NCBI RefSeq assembly: GCF_036885605.1
Contig: NZ_CP142523.1
Location: 3,038,001-3,102,000, forward strand
DNA length: 64,000 nucleotides
Direction: 5' to 3'
DNA from: Janthinobacterium sp. TB1-E2
Lineage (GTDB): Bacteria; Pseudomonadota; Gammaproteobacteria; Burkholderiales; Burkholderiaceae_D
Position numbers and translations under genes: made by a program. How positions within the stretch are numbered: position 1 is the first letter of the stretch; each line of letters begins with the position of its first letter. Of the stretch, positions 14,101-18,936 are shown in pieces. The notes below the pieces were generated by a model. The model ran no database searches. It saw only the letters and a program-made list of their open reading frames with translations, and was not told where the DNA came from.

Positions 14101-15260
14101 GCCGCAGGCCGAATGCCACCGACAATCTGTACGAGGGCAGCAAGCTGGTGGCGAAAAACTTGCTCAATAACAGTTCCGATTCCGCTTCCTCGAACGGGCT
14201 CACGCGCAGTACCGTCAGCAATGGCGTACTGACGATACGCGACAATGCGCAGCAGCAGGCATTGACGGGGAAAGATGGCGCGGCGGCCATCGCGGCGCTG
14301 AACCGTGATACGGGCGTGGCGCATACGGCGGCGGAAAAACAGAATGTCCAGGAACTGGCGAAAAATGCCGAGATCGTGCAAGGCTTCAAGAATGCCATGT
14401 ATGGCGAGGCCACCTACTACACGGATCAGACCTTTATTGCGGCAAATACACCCAGCAAGTTCTACAAGCTGAGCTGTCCAGGCGACCGCAATGCCTGCAT
14501 CAAGGAACCTGGTTTGCTTGTCAAGGAAGAGATCACCAAGGAGGAGGCCATCGCCATGAAAGGAGTGCTGGCCGTGAATGGCATTCGCAATGGCATGGAC
14601 CGCGCTGCGGAACTGGCCTACCAGAACGTGCTTCTTGATGCCGAGAATAAAAAGCCGGAAGTCATTGTCCTGATGCATATCGAGCAGACGCAAGCTGGTT
14701 TCGCGGATGTGCTGCTGGCTGGATATGAGAAATTGCTGGCGCCGGTATTGGGTTATTCTGCTGGCGACAAGGAGCTGGCGCAGGTGCTGATGGGGCGCCA
14801 GGACACGGAAAACCTGCTGTTGGCGCATAGCCGCGGCGCAATTGTCGCCAGGAATGGACTGGACATCGCGGCAAGCAACGGCTTTGTCAACCCGAACCTG
14901 ACGCTGCAGGCATTCGGTCCCGGCATTTCGAATACGGACCTGTATTCCTCGTTTGGCAAGGTGAACACACAAACGTCGTCGGACAAGGAACTGTACCGCT
15001 ATACGTACATGAAAAATGATCCGATTCCTGTCCTGACGACCATGAATCCTGGCAACGTCATCGCTTCCATGTTCGAGTTTATCAATGTGTACAACACTTC
15101 ATACAGCGCGCATAGCTGCTATGGCACCGGCGCTGCAGGATGCGCCACGGTGAGCAACCCGATAGCTGGCGACACGTTTGCCACAAAACAGGACCCGGGC
15201 AATATCATTACCTTTATTAATGGGAAATTGGTGAAAAAGGAGGAAAAGAAAACGCAATAG
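1..15260 (+). CDS. Giant CdiA/filamentous-hemagglutinin-like two-partner-secretion exoprotein (5' partial)
   Basis: A surface-exposed or secreted beta-helical stick that should be exported by a TpsB partner, which is not in the window; over 5,080 codons are visible and the reading frame is open at the left edge, so signal peptide and TPS domain are missing. Residues counted from base 15: about 1-3180 are endless LDN/LNN-type hemagglutinin repeats; about 3390-3750 are Gly/Ala/Ser/Thr-rich; about 3755-3920 contain a conserved CdiA-like block with KRLGDGFYEQRLVREQ; about 4000-4660 are FHA-2-like repeats; a charged linker with the typical RDNAQQQALTGKDG motif follows; and the last ~290 residues form a variable toxin-like domain. 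This order matches contact-dependent inhibition effectors. A plain adhesin is the alternative. The family is certain; the toxin role is inferred. Confidence 0.9.
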   Translation, partial: QGQLVAGQLQLNVANLNNASGEIVQTGTGDTVITTGKLDNTAGRIAVNSNNLSLNATVLANINGKLEQAGAGVLAINAGQFNNQFGKITGNGKLDITATTLDHRNAMTVANQLTINAGSLDNRSGSLAQTGTGLMTVSATGQLDNTGGKIEGNGDALVKAATLLNNTGRIVAAQDAVLNVGSLDNTEGTVAAGRHLNLSGGDIDNTKGQLQAVVGNATLNVANLNNAAGSMFAGASLNTTLDTLNNTGSLYAAGNQSLTAKGAVTNTGVIAAQGNNSVTANSLDGSASSLIGAGIQADGKLGTAGDLTINTAQALAAHGQILAAGNANLTGATLDISGSQASGANIGLTATQGDVSTNKAVVTTSGTLSVATNATLHNTEGTLQAGQLDLHVANLDNAKGVVLQTGTGNTVIQTGSLDNTAGRIAVNSANLNIDAVSVTNKDGKIEHAGTSILNLQAGVLDNSKGRITSAASADIASKGALNNTDGVIAATADLHVGGVHVDNTRGVLQADTLRLDTASLLNQQGTVSAGTDLTAKVSGDLNNAGLLYAGRNQQLTVGGLLNNTGSIASVGNTHITAGKVTSSGLLGAGVKADGSLGTAGDLIINADGVLQASGQNLAAGTATLTGASMDLSGSQTGAANIAITANTGDVVTNKAVISASNVLAITANATNAQSLVNTQGQLVAGQLQLNVASLNNASGDIVQTGAGDTVITTGKLDNTAGRIAANSANLALNATILTNVNGKLEHAGAGVLAINAGQFNNQFGKITGNGKLDMMAATLDHRNATTVANQLAINASSLDNRAGSLAQTGAGLMTVSATGQLDNTGGKIEGNGDALVKAATLLNSTGRIVAAQDATLNVNRLDNTEGTVAAGRHLQLSGGDIDNTKGQLQAVIGNATLNVANLNNTAGNVFAGGNLNTALDTLSNTGSLYAAGNQTLTASGAIVNTGVIAAQGNTSITAKTLDSSASSLLGAGMQADGKLGTAGDLTISTTQTLAAHGQNLAAGNAKLIGGTLDIGGSQTSAANIGLTATTGDVSTNKAVVTTPGALNITTNSTLHNTEGTVQAGQLDLHLGNLDNAKGTVLQTGTGDTSIVTGNLDNTAGRIAVNSANLNIDAVTITNQDGKIEHAGTGILNLQAGLLDNRKGRITSAAAADIVSKGVLNNTDGVMAATADLHVGGVNVDNTRGVLQADTLHLDASSLLNQQGTVSAGTDLTAKVSGDLNNAGLLYAGRNQQLTVGGLLNNTGSIASVNNTMITAGKVISSGLLGAGVKADGSLGTAGDLIINADGVLQASGQNLAAGTATLTGAGVDLSGSQTGADNIAITARSGDVLTNKAVVSASNVLAITANANNAQSLVNTQGQLVAGQLQLNVANLNNASGEIVQTGAGDTAITTGKLDNTAGRIAANSANLALNATVLTNINGKLEHAGSGLLAINAGQFNNQYGKITGNGKLDITANTLDHRNATTVANQLTINAGSLDNRSGSLAQTGTGLMTVAATGQLDNTGGKIEGNGDALVKAAILLNNTGRIVAAQDAVLNVGSLDNTEGTVAAGRHLQLSGGDIDNTKGQLQAVAGNATLNVANLNNTAGNVFAGANLNATLSSLDNTGSLYAAGNQSLTATGAITNTGVIAAQGNISITAKTLDSSASSLIGAGVQADGKLGTAGDLTITTAQTLVAHGQTLAAGGANLTGANVDISGSQTGAANIGLTATQGDVSTNKAVVSTPGALTIHAQDTLRNTEGQLSAGHLELHVGNLDNTKGTVIQTGTGDTVIQTGKLDNSAGRIAVNSNNLTLDASTLTNAGGKIEHAGSGTLAITAATLQGASGSIIGNGAVDLKAGLFDHANATTTGRSLSVQADSLSNRGGHLLQTGAGGMTVAVTGLLDNTNGEIAGNGVLSVQTGSLDNSKGKITSAMSANIVSTGALVNTDGVIASATDLHLGGAIDNTRGLLQAGTGALSLDAASLRNAQGTLSAGMDITAKVSGDVLNAGVLYAGRNQTLDIGGLLSNTGSLAALGNTAITAGSLSGNGLLAAGMRADGSFASAGDLAVTARGVLQAGGQNMAAGQLQLTGASVDAGGSQSSAANIGLTALTGNVTTSKAVVSTNGLLSITANAANGQALVNQGGSLSAGQLALRVANLDNTKGTLIQTGAGDTVIETGKLDNTGGRIAVNSANLRLQAGDLTNVDGKIEHAGKGVLDIRATNLYGQRGQLTGNGALGVAANYIDHRNASLLAQQVGVTAGILDNRQGQITQLGTSAATVLASTRLDNSGGKIEANGNVRVETGELLNDHGRIASAQDVNVAATGKLDNTSGVIITGRDLTLAGGKVDNTLGQLQAAGGNAQLSMDELLNAQGSIVASGNLTTTAGSVRNSGSLFAGGEQVLKVSGALENTGVILAQGNNTINANSVNSGASSLIGAGVKADGSLQTSGNLQVTAQQALGAHGQVLAAGNAVLGGGSVDLGGSRSSAGNINLTATTGDVSTSGAVVTTPGALTITAGANSQAWNNQRGDISAGQLAVGVGNLNNQQGSIVQTGTGNTVIELTSPAGVLDNTGGRIAVNSANLGLKAGILTNTDGKIEHAGSGTLNLQATQLNDLRGQITGNGALVVTAGTIDHRNASTIAQQVSVTGSTLDNAGGNLTQLGKGDTSIQLTTSLDNSGGTIASNGNTNIVAPSLNNQGGKLQAAGTANLTVTANNVLDNSHGGAIAGGGNVVLGAGSLLNQGGSATAGGQLTANVAQALNNAGGLLAATGNMTVNAASVDNSAGGKLASVQGQLQVTSTGATVNNGGTMQAGGDIILSNGGLWNAQGTIAGANVTLDTHGQLFNNNQGTLAGTGTVNLQTGILDNDGGLLQSGGAMTIDTHGNALLNTNAGAYAVRHPGSAGGISSGAGLTLQTGSWNNAGGYLGAAGNITGSVGPLDNRGGQIVGKSALDLTLSGLHNQGGQIQVLGKIGLNAGGGSVNNQQGLIRSGAAVTLTGGAIDNASTLGANQGIEGIHVTLNSANVSNVQGAVRADGNLAINSAGSINNTLGMFSAGGALALQDTGPGRGLAVTNTGGTIIGGQRTDIRAGSLSGDGKVLSQKDMALDLAGNFTLSAGAEVMANGNADITIGGQLVNAGKIQALSMLTLGAANFDNTATGDINAGTTRVNVGGLLNNHGVIDGISTQLNVGTLNNMGTGRIYGDHLSIAGGTVNNDVEGGIAATIAARSRLDIGVTTLNNREHGLIFSGGDMAIGGYLDGNRIATGWAGSVTNASATIEALGNLDMAAGQFRNLNAHFRVETLDNGTEDIIEYEYNGQRYRAGTPGVSEETRGSSSANYGMALNYPGGSTTNYKRYVIRRTSRSDVIVESDPGKILAGGNLTISSNDALNQQSHVIAGGKLTMTGAVLRNPDVMLTTFIRESGTVTTMMYGAGGGAGGSSSGGGQRTEAYNPADYISTAPAHETVQRSNYTSPSGKAADGVDTGAGGATAASASIAFATVDSTAVGVAGVGAANGKSAGKAAGSTIPNGAGDTGNAGQTGPVGGASGALVGKVSGVNSSATASSMQLGAAVTDTVGQGVGAVADHEGLHGSTRIGDAGKTESYGKVTGVQTGAASGVSGADTVDASVLASTWHGGAHAVDGAAGVSASERTGNAGRAGGLSNVHGSHVDTARGGGGSANLDPGLLVSTKQSGPSTVLGATTADGSERIGKSGQYLTLASVAQARAVDAAGTSGSMEVNIAVADGTTIQSSTGNAVRVSAANGVSRGQINSIEQVALANSSGRAQLVRTVSPSMQLPNASLFKTNGGQTARYLVETDPRFTNYRDWTGSDYMSAQVQMDPSVTQKRLGDGFYEQRLVREQVAELTGQRFVGDYTSDEQQYRALMDAGVLFARAHDLKPGVMLTPAQMAVLTSDIVWLVEQDVTLADGSIEKALVPQVFVRLREGDLDGSGSLLAGKDVEISMSGDLVNGGSIAGRNVVKLNAENVDNLNGRIHSDAVAIAVLNDLNNVGGTISANSEMVLSAGRDINVTSSAYSSSRNVAESSSSRTAADRIAGLYVTGDGTTGSGLLLASAGRDVNLLAGVIGNAGEAGNTLLNASRDINFATLATASAESRTYDAKNYNKENNTGEIGSEIQGLGNVILSAGNDVNARAATMQAGDLLAVSAGHDIHIVAGNASNKVESASQQTESGFLSKKVTTRHDIVDTNTAIGSSFGGNTVVFFAGNDIKVIGSDILSDAATSLVAKNNISIEAGTNTVYELHHSEVKESGLLSGGSGLGISYGKRMTTMDQQRDGTMESGQARSLIGSVNGNLTISASNALNIKGSDVGAGGDLGLSGKSVTIAAGQDTEKGKIVTKTVQDGFSLALGGTVVSAIQTVQGMGEAMGKTSNGRVQAMAAATAALAANNAKSANAQQGPSVSISLTYGHSESEQTQMTASTTHSGSILSGKNINITATGGGKDSNINILGSELNASNIIRLSADNQVNLLAVQDTESQHTTSSSLSASAGVSANISKSGAAFGLTGSVSASQGKQDGEGSTQLNTHINAGKLLVIHSGGDTTIKGAVANAGQVIANIGGNLNLESLQDTAKFDSKNQSVSVSGTYGAGASVNASFSQSKMHSDYANVQEQSGIQAGAGGFQITVGGNTDLKGAIISSSAAPGANSLNTGTLTQSDIKNHSVAQASTMGLSGGFSFADPDAKKDKEPATKDGTDKVADNKDVGKGKGPGGTDLINAGRRPNATDNLYEGSKLVAKNLLNNSSDSASSNGLTRSTVSNGVLTIRDNAQQQALTGKDGAAAIAALNRDTGVAHTAAEKQNVQELAKNAEIVQGFKNAMYGEATYYTDQTFIAANTPSKFYKLSCPGDRNACIKEPGLLVKEEITKEEAIAMKGVLAVNGIRNGMDRAAELAYQNVLLDAENKKPEVIVLMHIEQTQAGFADVLLAGYEKLLAPVLGYSAGDKELAQVLMGRQDTENLLLAHSRGAIVARNGLDIAASNGFVNPNLTLQAFGPGISNTDLYSSFGKVNTQTSSDKELYRYTYMKNDPIPVLTTMNPGNVIASMFEFINVYNTSYSAHSCYGTGAAGCATVSNPIAGDTFATKQDPGNIITFINGKLVKKEEKKTQ
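14380..15260 (+). other. C-terminal lipase-like toxin domain of the giant exoprotein
   Basis: The last ~290 residues after the FHA-2 region look like an alpha/beta hydrolase. LLLAHSRGAIVARNG has the nucleophile-elbow shape with candidate Ser4939 (codon 14829-14831). KNDPIPVL, Asp5002, resembles the acid loop of class 3 lipases, which is often an NDPVP-like string. YSAHSCYG supplies candidate His5033 at the expected distance. Cysteines at the start (SCPGDRNAC) and end (SCYGTGAAGC) could form disulfides. The expected activity is lipid or ester hydrolysis in a target cell. Family placement rests on motif order and spacing only. Confidence 0.55.
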
Positions 15261-15271
15261 CGGGTGCTTCC

Positions 15272-15484
15272 TTGGTTCTGCGGACTCTGGTTGCGCTTAT
15301 GTGCAGCAAGGTGCAGTTTTCAAAGGCAGATACGGTTAGATTGCATATTTCCGCTCGCTCAAGTACGCGGGTGGGATCATGCGTGGTGCGGGAGCGGGAA
15401 GCGGTTGAGGTGGCCCAAAGGTATTCCAGGGTTCATGGCTATCCAGGCGAAACGCTGGCAAGATTAACCTCAGTTTCAGAATAA
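15272..15484 (+). CDS. Possible small protein between toxin and YezG-like gene
   Basis: A 70-codon open frame starts with TTG twelve bases after the exoprotein stop. The N-terminus is hydrophobic (MVLRTLVALM) and is followed by a polar tail with VGSCVVREREAVEVAQRY. I do not recognise it, and there is no clear ribosome binding site. It sits where an immunity gene for the lipase-like domain would be expected, so it may be a decayed or TTG-started partner. Chance openness is about as likely. Confidence 0.22.
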   Translation: MVLRTLVALMCSKVQFSKADTVRLHISARSSTRVGSCVVREREAVEVAQRYSRVHGYPGETLARLTSVSE

Positions 15485-15539
15485 TATTTCCTTAATAAAA
15501 TTTATCTTGCTGCTTTAAATTTAAATTTACTGAATAAAA

Positions 15540-15887
15540 ATGGAATCAAAAGATATTGAACTAACTAATGAGATTGGACAATGTTTGTATAAGATTGCTC
15601 CAGCGGATGCAAAAATAATTTTGATGATTGCTGCCCTTTCTCCGGAAGGCGATGTCAGTCAGTTTGAATTTTATTCGAACAACGGAGTTAATGAGAGCGA
15701 GTTCTCCATCGGTGATTCGGATACGATGAAGCTCCATTACTTGGCTACCGCACATCAGAAATTCATGGTTGCTAATAATCAGCCTGCATGGACACGTTGC
15801 GAATTTACAGTAAATGTTGATGCCAATAAATTCTCTATGGAGCTGGGTTATGAGGAGGATGCATTTAGAGATGGTTCGTTGCGATAA
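15540..15887 (+). CDS. YezG/DUF600-like candidate immunity protein
   Basis: A 115-aa acidic soluble protein, noticeably more AT-rich than the exoprotein gene. It has the YezG/DUF600 layout: an N-terminal helix (ELTNEIGQCLYKIAP), a strand block ending in FEFYS, and a C-terminal block with W-x-x-C-x-F followed by KFSMELGYEED, comparable to the W...F...YD/E pattern of the family. YezG proteins are immunity partners of polymorphic toxins. It is the first convincing gene after the toxin domain, 280 bp downstream in the same orientation. An AT-rich leader (15482-15539) may hold its own promoter. It could protect against the lipase-like domain or be left over from an earlier toxin. Confidence 0.55.
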   Translation: MESKDIELTNEIGQCLYKIAPADAKIILMIAALSPEGDVSQFEFYSNNGVNESEFSIGDSDTMKLHYLATAHQKFMVANNQPAWTRCEFTVNVDANKFSMELGYEEDAFRDGSLR

Positions 15888-16016
15888 TTTATAGGTGACT
15901 TAGCATTGGCATGGCGAGGTTGTGTCGAAATGGCAAGCCCTTGTTTTCGCCGTGAAATTCTTATTGATGCTCGGGGCAGCAACACCGGGGCAGATCAGAC
16001 CGCCGCATTCACGCAG

Positions 16017-16123
16017 TCTGCCCCAAACTGACCAGGCGGCCCAGCGTCTCCTGCGCATTCATGCTCTTGGCCAGTGAAACGGCGGTCATGCCGCGGCTGT
16101 CCACGGCATCGATGCGGGCGCCG
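16017..16123 (-). pseudogene. Duplicated 3' fragment of the ankyrin-repeat gene
   Basis: These 107 bases match 18411-18517, the last ~36 codons of the intact ankyrin gene, with about 7 mismatches, same orientation. Only the tail of the gene is present. The match stops five bases before a REP-like RAYT end at 16128. The fragment looks like what remains when an element or recombination event separated the end of the exoprotein locus from the ankyrin gene. Confidence 0.85.
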
Positions 16124-16127
16124 GGTC

Positions 16128-16193
16128 GGCCGGGGTCAGGTCCGGTATTCGTACACGATCTCAGCCTTGGTCGTCTCGATCTGCAGCAGGTTG
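16128..16193 (-). repeat. REP-like RAYT end, copy 1
   Basis: It begins GGCCGGGGTCAGGTCC and continues into the last codons of the transposase at 16161-17030. Near-identical copies in the same orientation lie at 17729-17794 and, more diverged, from 17801. Such ends are typical of REP-associated tyrosine transposase loci. Confidence 0.75.
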
Positions 16194-17030
16194 CGTTTTA
16201 CTAAATGCCGATACGGCTCGACTGACTGTCCTGCTTGAGACGTGAAAAGCGGCGGCGATGTGGGACATGGTAAAAGCGGTTGAGAGATAGGCGCGTGCCA
16301 TTGCCTCGTCTCTGTTTCTATAGAGGGCTTTGTATTGCGCTAGTGATAGCGCGACAGCGCGGCGCTGCTGCCTTGGCGTATCTTTGTATGGATCGGAGCG
16401 CTGCGATTGCTGATGTGCCGAAACGAAGGCGACATCGCCCAGAAGCATCTGGTGGCAGGTATGGATGAGCGGACTAGTTTCGCCCATCCCGGCAGCGACA
16501 AATCGAGAATAGTTGGCGACCGCCTCGTCACGCGTAGCGCCAAACTGGCTCAAGAGCCAGTCACGCGTCAACCAGCATGGAGGCATTGCATCGTCCAAAA
16601 CGTAGTGATGGCTGCTCCAGTACCAGTCGTCGGGTGATGCCACCATGTGCGCCCGGACTGGATTCAAGACGATGTAGCGGGCTAATTCCAATAGATAATT
16701 TTCTTTCTGCACCAAGATGGCTTTGTAGCGGCCTTGTAATACGTGCCCGACAAGCTTGTGGCGTCGATTGAAATGCTGGGTATAAACGCCATTGAGTTGG
16801 CGCATGCCTTGTGACAGATTTGCCTCGACCGTTTCAACGAGAAGATGATAATGATTGCTCATCTGGCAGAAACTGTGCACGATAAAATGGTGCCGTTCAC
16901 ACACATGTTCTAATACTTCTTGCCAAGCAAGGCGATCAGTATCGTCACGATAAATTGCGCAACGCCGGTCGCCGCGCGAAGTAACGTGGTAGAGAGCACC
17001 GGTAAACTCAAGTCGTAGTGGTCGCGTCAT
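16161..17030 (-). CDS. REP-associated tyrosine transposase (RAYT, Y1/IS200-like HUH family)
   Basis: A 289-aa single-strand transposase. The HUH metal-binding motif is visible at His60-Tyr61-His62 in SNHYHLLVET, and the candidate catalytic tyrosine lies in YLLELARYIVLNPVRA (Tyr111 or Tyr118). The start MTRPLRLEFTGALYHVTSRG is the usual family N-terminus. A C-terminal helix-turn-helix-like tail (HIAAAFHVSSRTVSRAV) recalls DnaA/IS-type DNA binding. The gene lies between inverted GGCCGGGGTCAGGTCC-like ends at 16128 and 17120-17134, giving an element of about 1.0 kb. RAYTs act on REP hairpins and are usually domesticated rather than freely mobile. Confidence 0.92.
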   Translation of the reverse strand: MTRPLRLEFTGALYHVTSRGDRRCAIYRDDTDRLAWQEVLEHVCERHHFIVHSFCQMSNHYHLLVETVEANLSQGMRQLNGVYTQHFNRRHKLVGHVLQGRYKAILVQKENYLLELARYIVLNPVRAHMVASPDDWYWSSHHYVLDDAMPPCWLTRDWLLSQFGATRDEAVANYSRFVAAGMGETSPLIHTCHQMLLGDVAFVSAHQQSQRSDPYKDTPRQQRRAVALSLAQYKALYRNRDEAMARAYLSTAFTMSHIAAAFHVSSRTVSRAVSAFSKTQPAADRDDQG

Positions 17031-17119
17031 ACGGTACAGGATATCTGAGCCTTATGCATTGGCACTGAAATTGCGCAGAGGTTTTAGGTTGGGTATGGCT
17101 GGGGCCGTGTCGGAATGGC

Positions 17120-17134
17120 GGACCTGACCCCGCC
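17120..17134 (+). repeat. Inverted REP-like end of the RAYT element
   Basis: GGACCTGACCCCGCC is the exact reverse complement of the 15 bases at 17801-17815 and nearly of the start of copy 1 at 16128. With copy 1 it brackets the transposase gene. It lies immediately before the orphan toxin tail, so the element probably removed the upstream part of that gene. Confidence 0.7.
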
Positions 17135-17137
17135 TCT

Positions 17138-17431
17138 TTGAGTGATGAGGCGTACGTTTTTGCAGAAAGAAAAGCAAGAACTAGCCAGCAGTTTGTAGAT
17201 GCGACAGCTACCGCAACAACTGGGAGAGCCCAGGTTGAAATTCCATTGCGCGATATTTTTGGTGATAATTTCAGGAATTACGTTAATGGCGTTACGCGAT
17301 ATGGCCCAAAGAATGCGCCGCTCGGTTCGGGAAATACAGTCTTTGGCAATGATTCCTATATGATCACTCGTTATAAACAGGATGCCAACGGAAACTGGAA
17401 TTTCAACACTATGTTCCCACAGCCAAAATAG
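17138..17431 (+). CDS. Orphan CdiA-type toxin C-terminal fragment
   Basis: About 97 codons readable from a TTG, with no N-terminal export or FHA region. The sequence (PLRDIFGDNFRNYVNGVTRYGPKN, then SYMITRYKQDANGNWNFNT and a terminal MFPQPK) has the look of the end of a polymorphic toxin, but I cannot name its activity. It is AT-rich compared with the surroundings and is followed 17 bp later by a small gene with a good Shine-Dalgarno sequence, as in a toxin-immunity pair. The upstream part stops at the RAYT end at 17134. Most likely it is a displaced orphan module rather than an independently translated gene. Confidence 0.5.
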   Translation: MSDEAYVFAERKARTSQQFVDATATATTGRAQVEIPLRDIFGDNFRNYVNGVTRYGPKNAPLGSGNTVFGNDSYMITRYKQDANGNWNFNTMFPQPK

Positions 17432-17448
17432 CTATAAAAGGATTAATT

Positions 17449-17715
17449 ATGAACGACTTGCCTGAGCCAATTAAATCAATCTTGCGCGACTACTGTCACG
17501 TTGAATGGTTCGAAATCAATGAACTTGCTGATGACGTCCGAAGTGGAAATAGAAAATTTGATGTGGTGGCACTTAAGGAGCAATTTGAATCAATGATTTC
17601 GGAAGAAAATGATATAACGCAACTCGTGAATTCGCTTACGTTCAATGAGTTTGTTTCAATGGATGAGGTGCGTTCTTGGTTGCGTGAAATATATTCCGTA
17701 GTGTTTCCGAAGTAA
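17449..17715 (+). CDS. Candidate immunity protein of the orphan toxin module
   Basis: An 88-aa acidic, mostly helical protein with an AAAAGGA ribosome binding site. Features include YCHVEWFEINELADDV and a C-terminal MDEVRSWLREIYSVVF. Small acidic proteins in this position, with an SWL-x-E-I-Y type C-terminal helix, are frequent CDI immunity proteins, but I do not place it in a named family. Its intact frame and ribosome binding site next to a truncated toxin suggest it is retained, possibly protecting against siblings that still carry the full toxin. Confidence 0.5.
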   Translation: MNDLPEPIKSILRDYCHVEWFEINELADDVRSGNRKFDVVALKEQFESMISEENDITQLVNSLTFNEFVSMDEVRSWLREIYSVVFPK

Positions 17716-17728
17716 CGGAAAACGGAGA

Positions 17729-17794
17729 GGCCGGGGTCAGGTCCGGCATTCGTACACGATCTCAGCCTTAGTCGTCTCGATCTGCAGCAGGTTG
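17729..17794 (-). repeat. REP-like RAYT end, copy 2
   Basis: Almost identical to 16128-16193 (two visible mismatches). It includes the last few codons of a RAYT gene and then breaks off into copy 3. Only the extreme 3' end of that RAYT survives. Confidence 0.75.
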
Positions 17795-17800
17795 CACGCG

Positions 17801-17870
17801 GGCGGGGTCAGGTCCGACTTTTGTACACGGTCTCAACCTTTGCCGTCTTGATCGACAGCAAGTTGCGCTT
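17801..17870 (-). repeat. REP-like RAYT end, copy 3
   Basis: Starts GGCGGGGTCAGGTCC, identical over 15 bases to the reverse complement of 17120-17134, then diverges from copies 1 and 2. It leads into the decayed RAYT gene that follows. Confidence 0.65.
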
Positions 17871-18185
17871 TATTAAATGCCAATACGGCCCGACTGACTG
17901 TCTTGCTCGACACGTGAAAAGCGGCGGCGATGTGGGACATGGTAAAAGCGGTTGACAGATAAGCGCGTGCCATGGCCTCGTCTCTGTCGCTATAGCGTGC
18001 GTGATACTGCGCGCGTGACAGTGTGACAGCGCGGTGCTGCTGCCTTGGCGCATCTTTGAATGATTGGACCACTGCGATTGCTGATGTGCTGAAATGAAGG
18101 CGGCGTCGCCCAGAAGAATCTGATGGCTGCTGTGAGTGAGTGGACTTTCCTCTCCTCTCGCGCCCGCGACAAACTGGCAATGACG
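17830..18185 (-). pseudogene. RAYT transposase remnant (C-terminal part)
   Basis: The 3' half corresponds to the end of the RAYT at 16161-17030: DAPRQQHRAVTLSRAQYHARYSDRDEAMARAYLS followed by the HIAAAFHVSSKTVSRAV helix-turn-helix (shown as separate blocks, not one string). The HUH motif and catalytic tyrosine region are missing, and the frame is lost upstream of about 18100. It is a truncated second copy, older than the intact one judging by its mismatches. The bases from 18186 to 18402 show no gene. Confidence 0.75.
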
Positions 18186-18402
18186 GGTTTTGCTGGTGAG
18201 GGTATTGTTGAGGGTATCGGCAACTGAATGGTTTGGAAATCACTGAAAAATCAAGCGCTTAGCCACCTCGTTGACCATCGAGTGGGAATAATCTCCCGTC
18301 CAGAACCTTAGGCTAATGCCGGGTCAATGAAACAGCTAAGCTCTGGCTATTAGGTTTTTTTGCCTAGTGGCCGTCGCAAACTACTGGCGATATCTGCATC
18401 GG

Positions 18403-18936
18403 CTATGCCATCTGCCCCAAGCTGACCAACCGAACCAGCGTCTCCTGCGCATTCATGCTCTTGGCCAGTGAAACGGCGGTCATGCCCCGGCTGTCCATGG
18501 CATCGATGCGGGCGCCGTGTTGCAGCAGCAGGTCGAGGATGGCCAGGCGGTTGAACATGGCGGCCATCATCAACGGTGTCTTGCCATCCGGGCTGGCGCC
18601 TTCCACATTCGCGCCGTGCTTGAGCAGCAGCTCGGCGATGTCCAGGTAGCCTTTGTAGGCCACGTCGGCCAGCGGTGTCTGGCCCTGGTCGCTGGGGACG
18701 TTGGCGTCGGCGCCCGCTTCGAGCAGCAGGCGCGACGTTTCCAGGTGGCGATGGTAGCTGGCCAGCATGATCAGGCTGTCGCCTTTTTCGTTGCGGAAGT
18801 TGACCGGCACGCCTTGGGCAAGCATGGCGCCCAGTTGTTGCGTGTCGCCTTCGCGCACCAGGGCAAACAGGCCCTGGATGAATTCCAGGGTTTCGGCATC
18901 TATCGTTGGGGGGAGTTTTCGTGCATCGGTGTTCAT
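18403..18936 (-). CDS. Ankyrin-repeat protein
   Basis: 177 aa from ATG at 18936, preceded by AGAAAGA; the frame is open further upstream but that part has no ankyrin character. Four ankyrin repeats of about 33 residues follow an N-terminal helix region, e.g. GDSLIMLASYHRHLETSRLLLEAGADAN written here in part as LIMLASYHRHLETSRLLL, then TPLADVAYKGYLDIAELLL, TPLMMAAMFNRLAILDLLL, and TAVSLAKSMNAQETLVRLV. No signal peptide, so a cytosolic protein-protein interaction protein. Its last 36 codons are duplicated at 16017-16123. Small ankyrin proteins often stand beside exported toxins or catalases, but no partner is clear. Confidence 0.88.
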   Translation of the reverse strand: MNTDARKLPPTIDAETLEFIQGLFALVREGDTQQLGAMLAQGVPVNFRNEKGDSLIMLASYHRHLETSRLLLEAGADANVPSDQGQTPLADVAYKGYLDIAELLLKHGANVEGASPDGKTPLMMAAMFNRLAILDLLLQHGARIDAMDSRGMTAVSLAKSMNAQETLVRLVSLGQMA

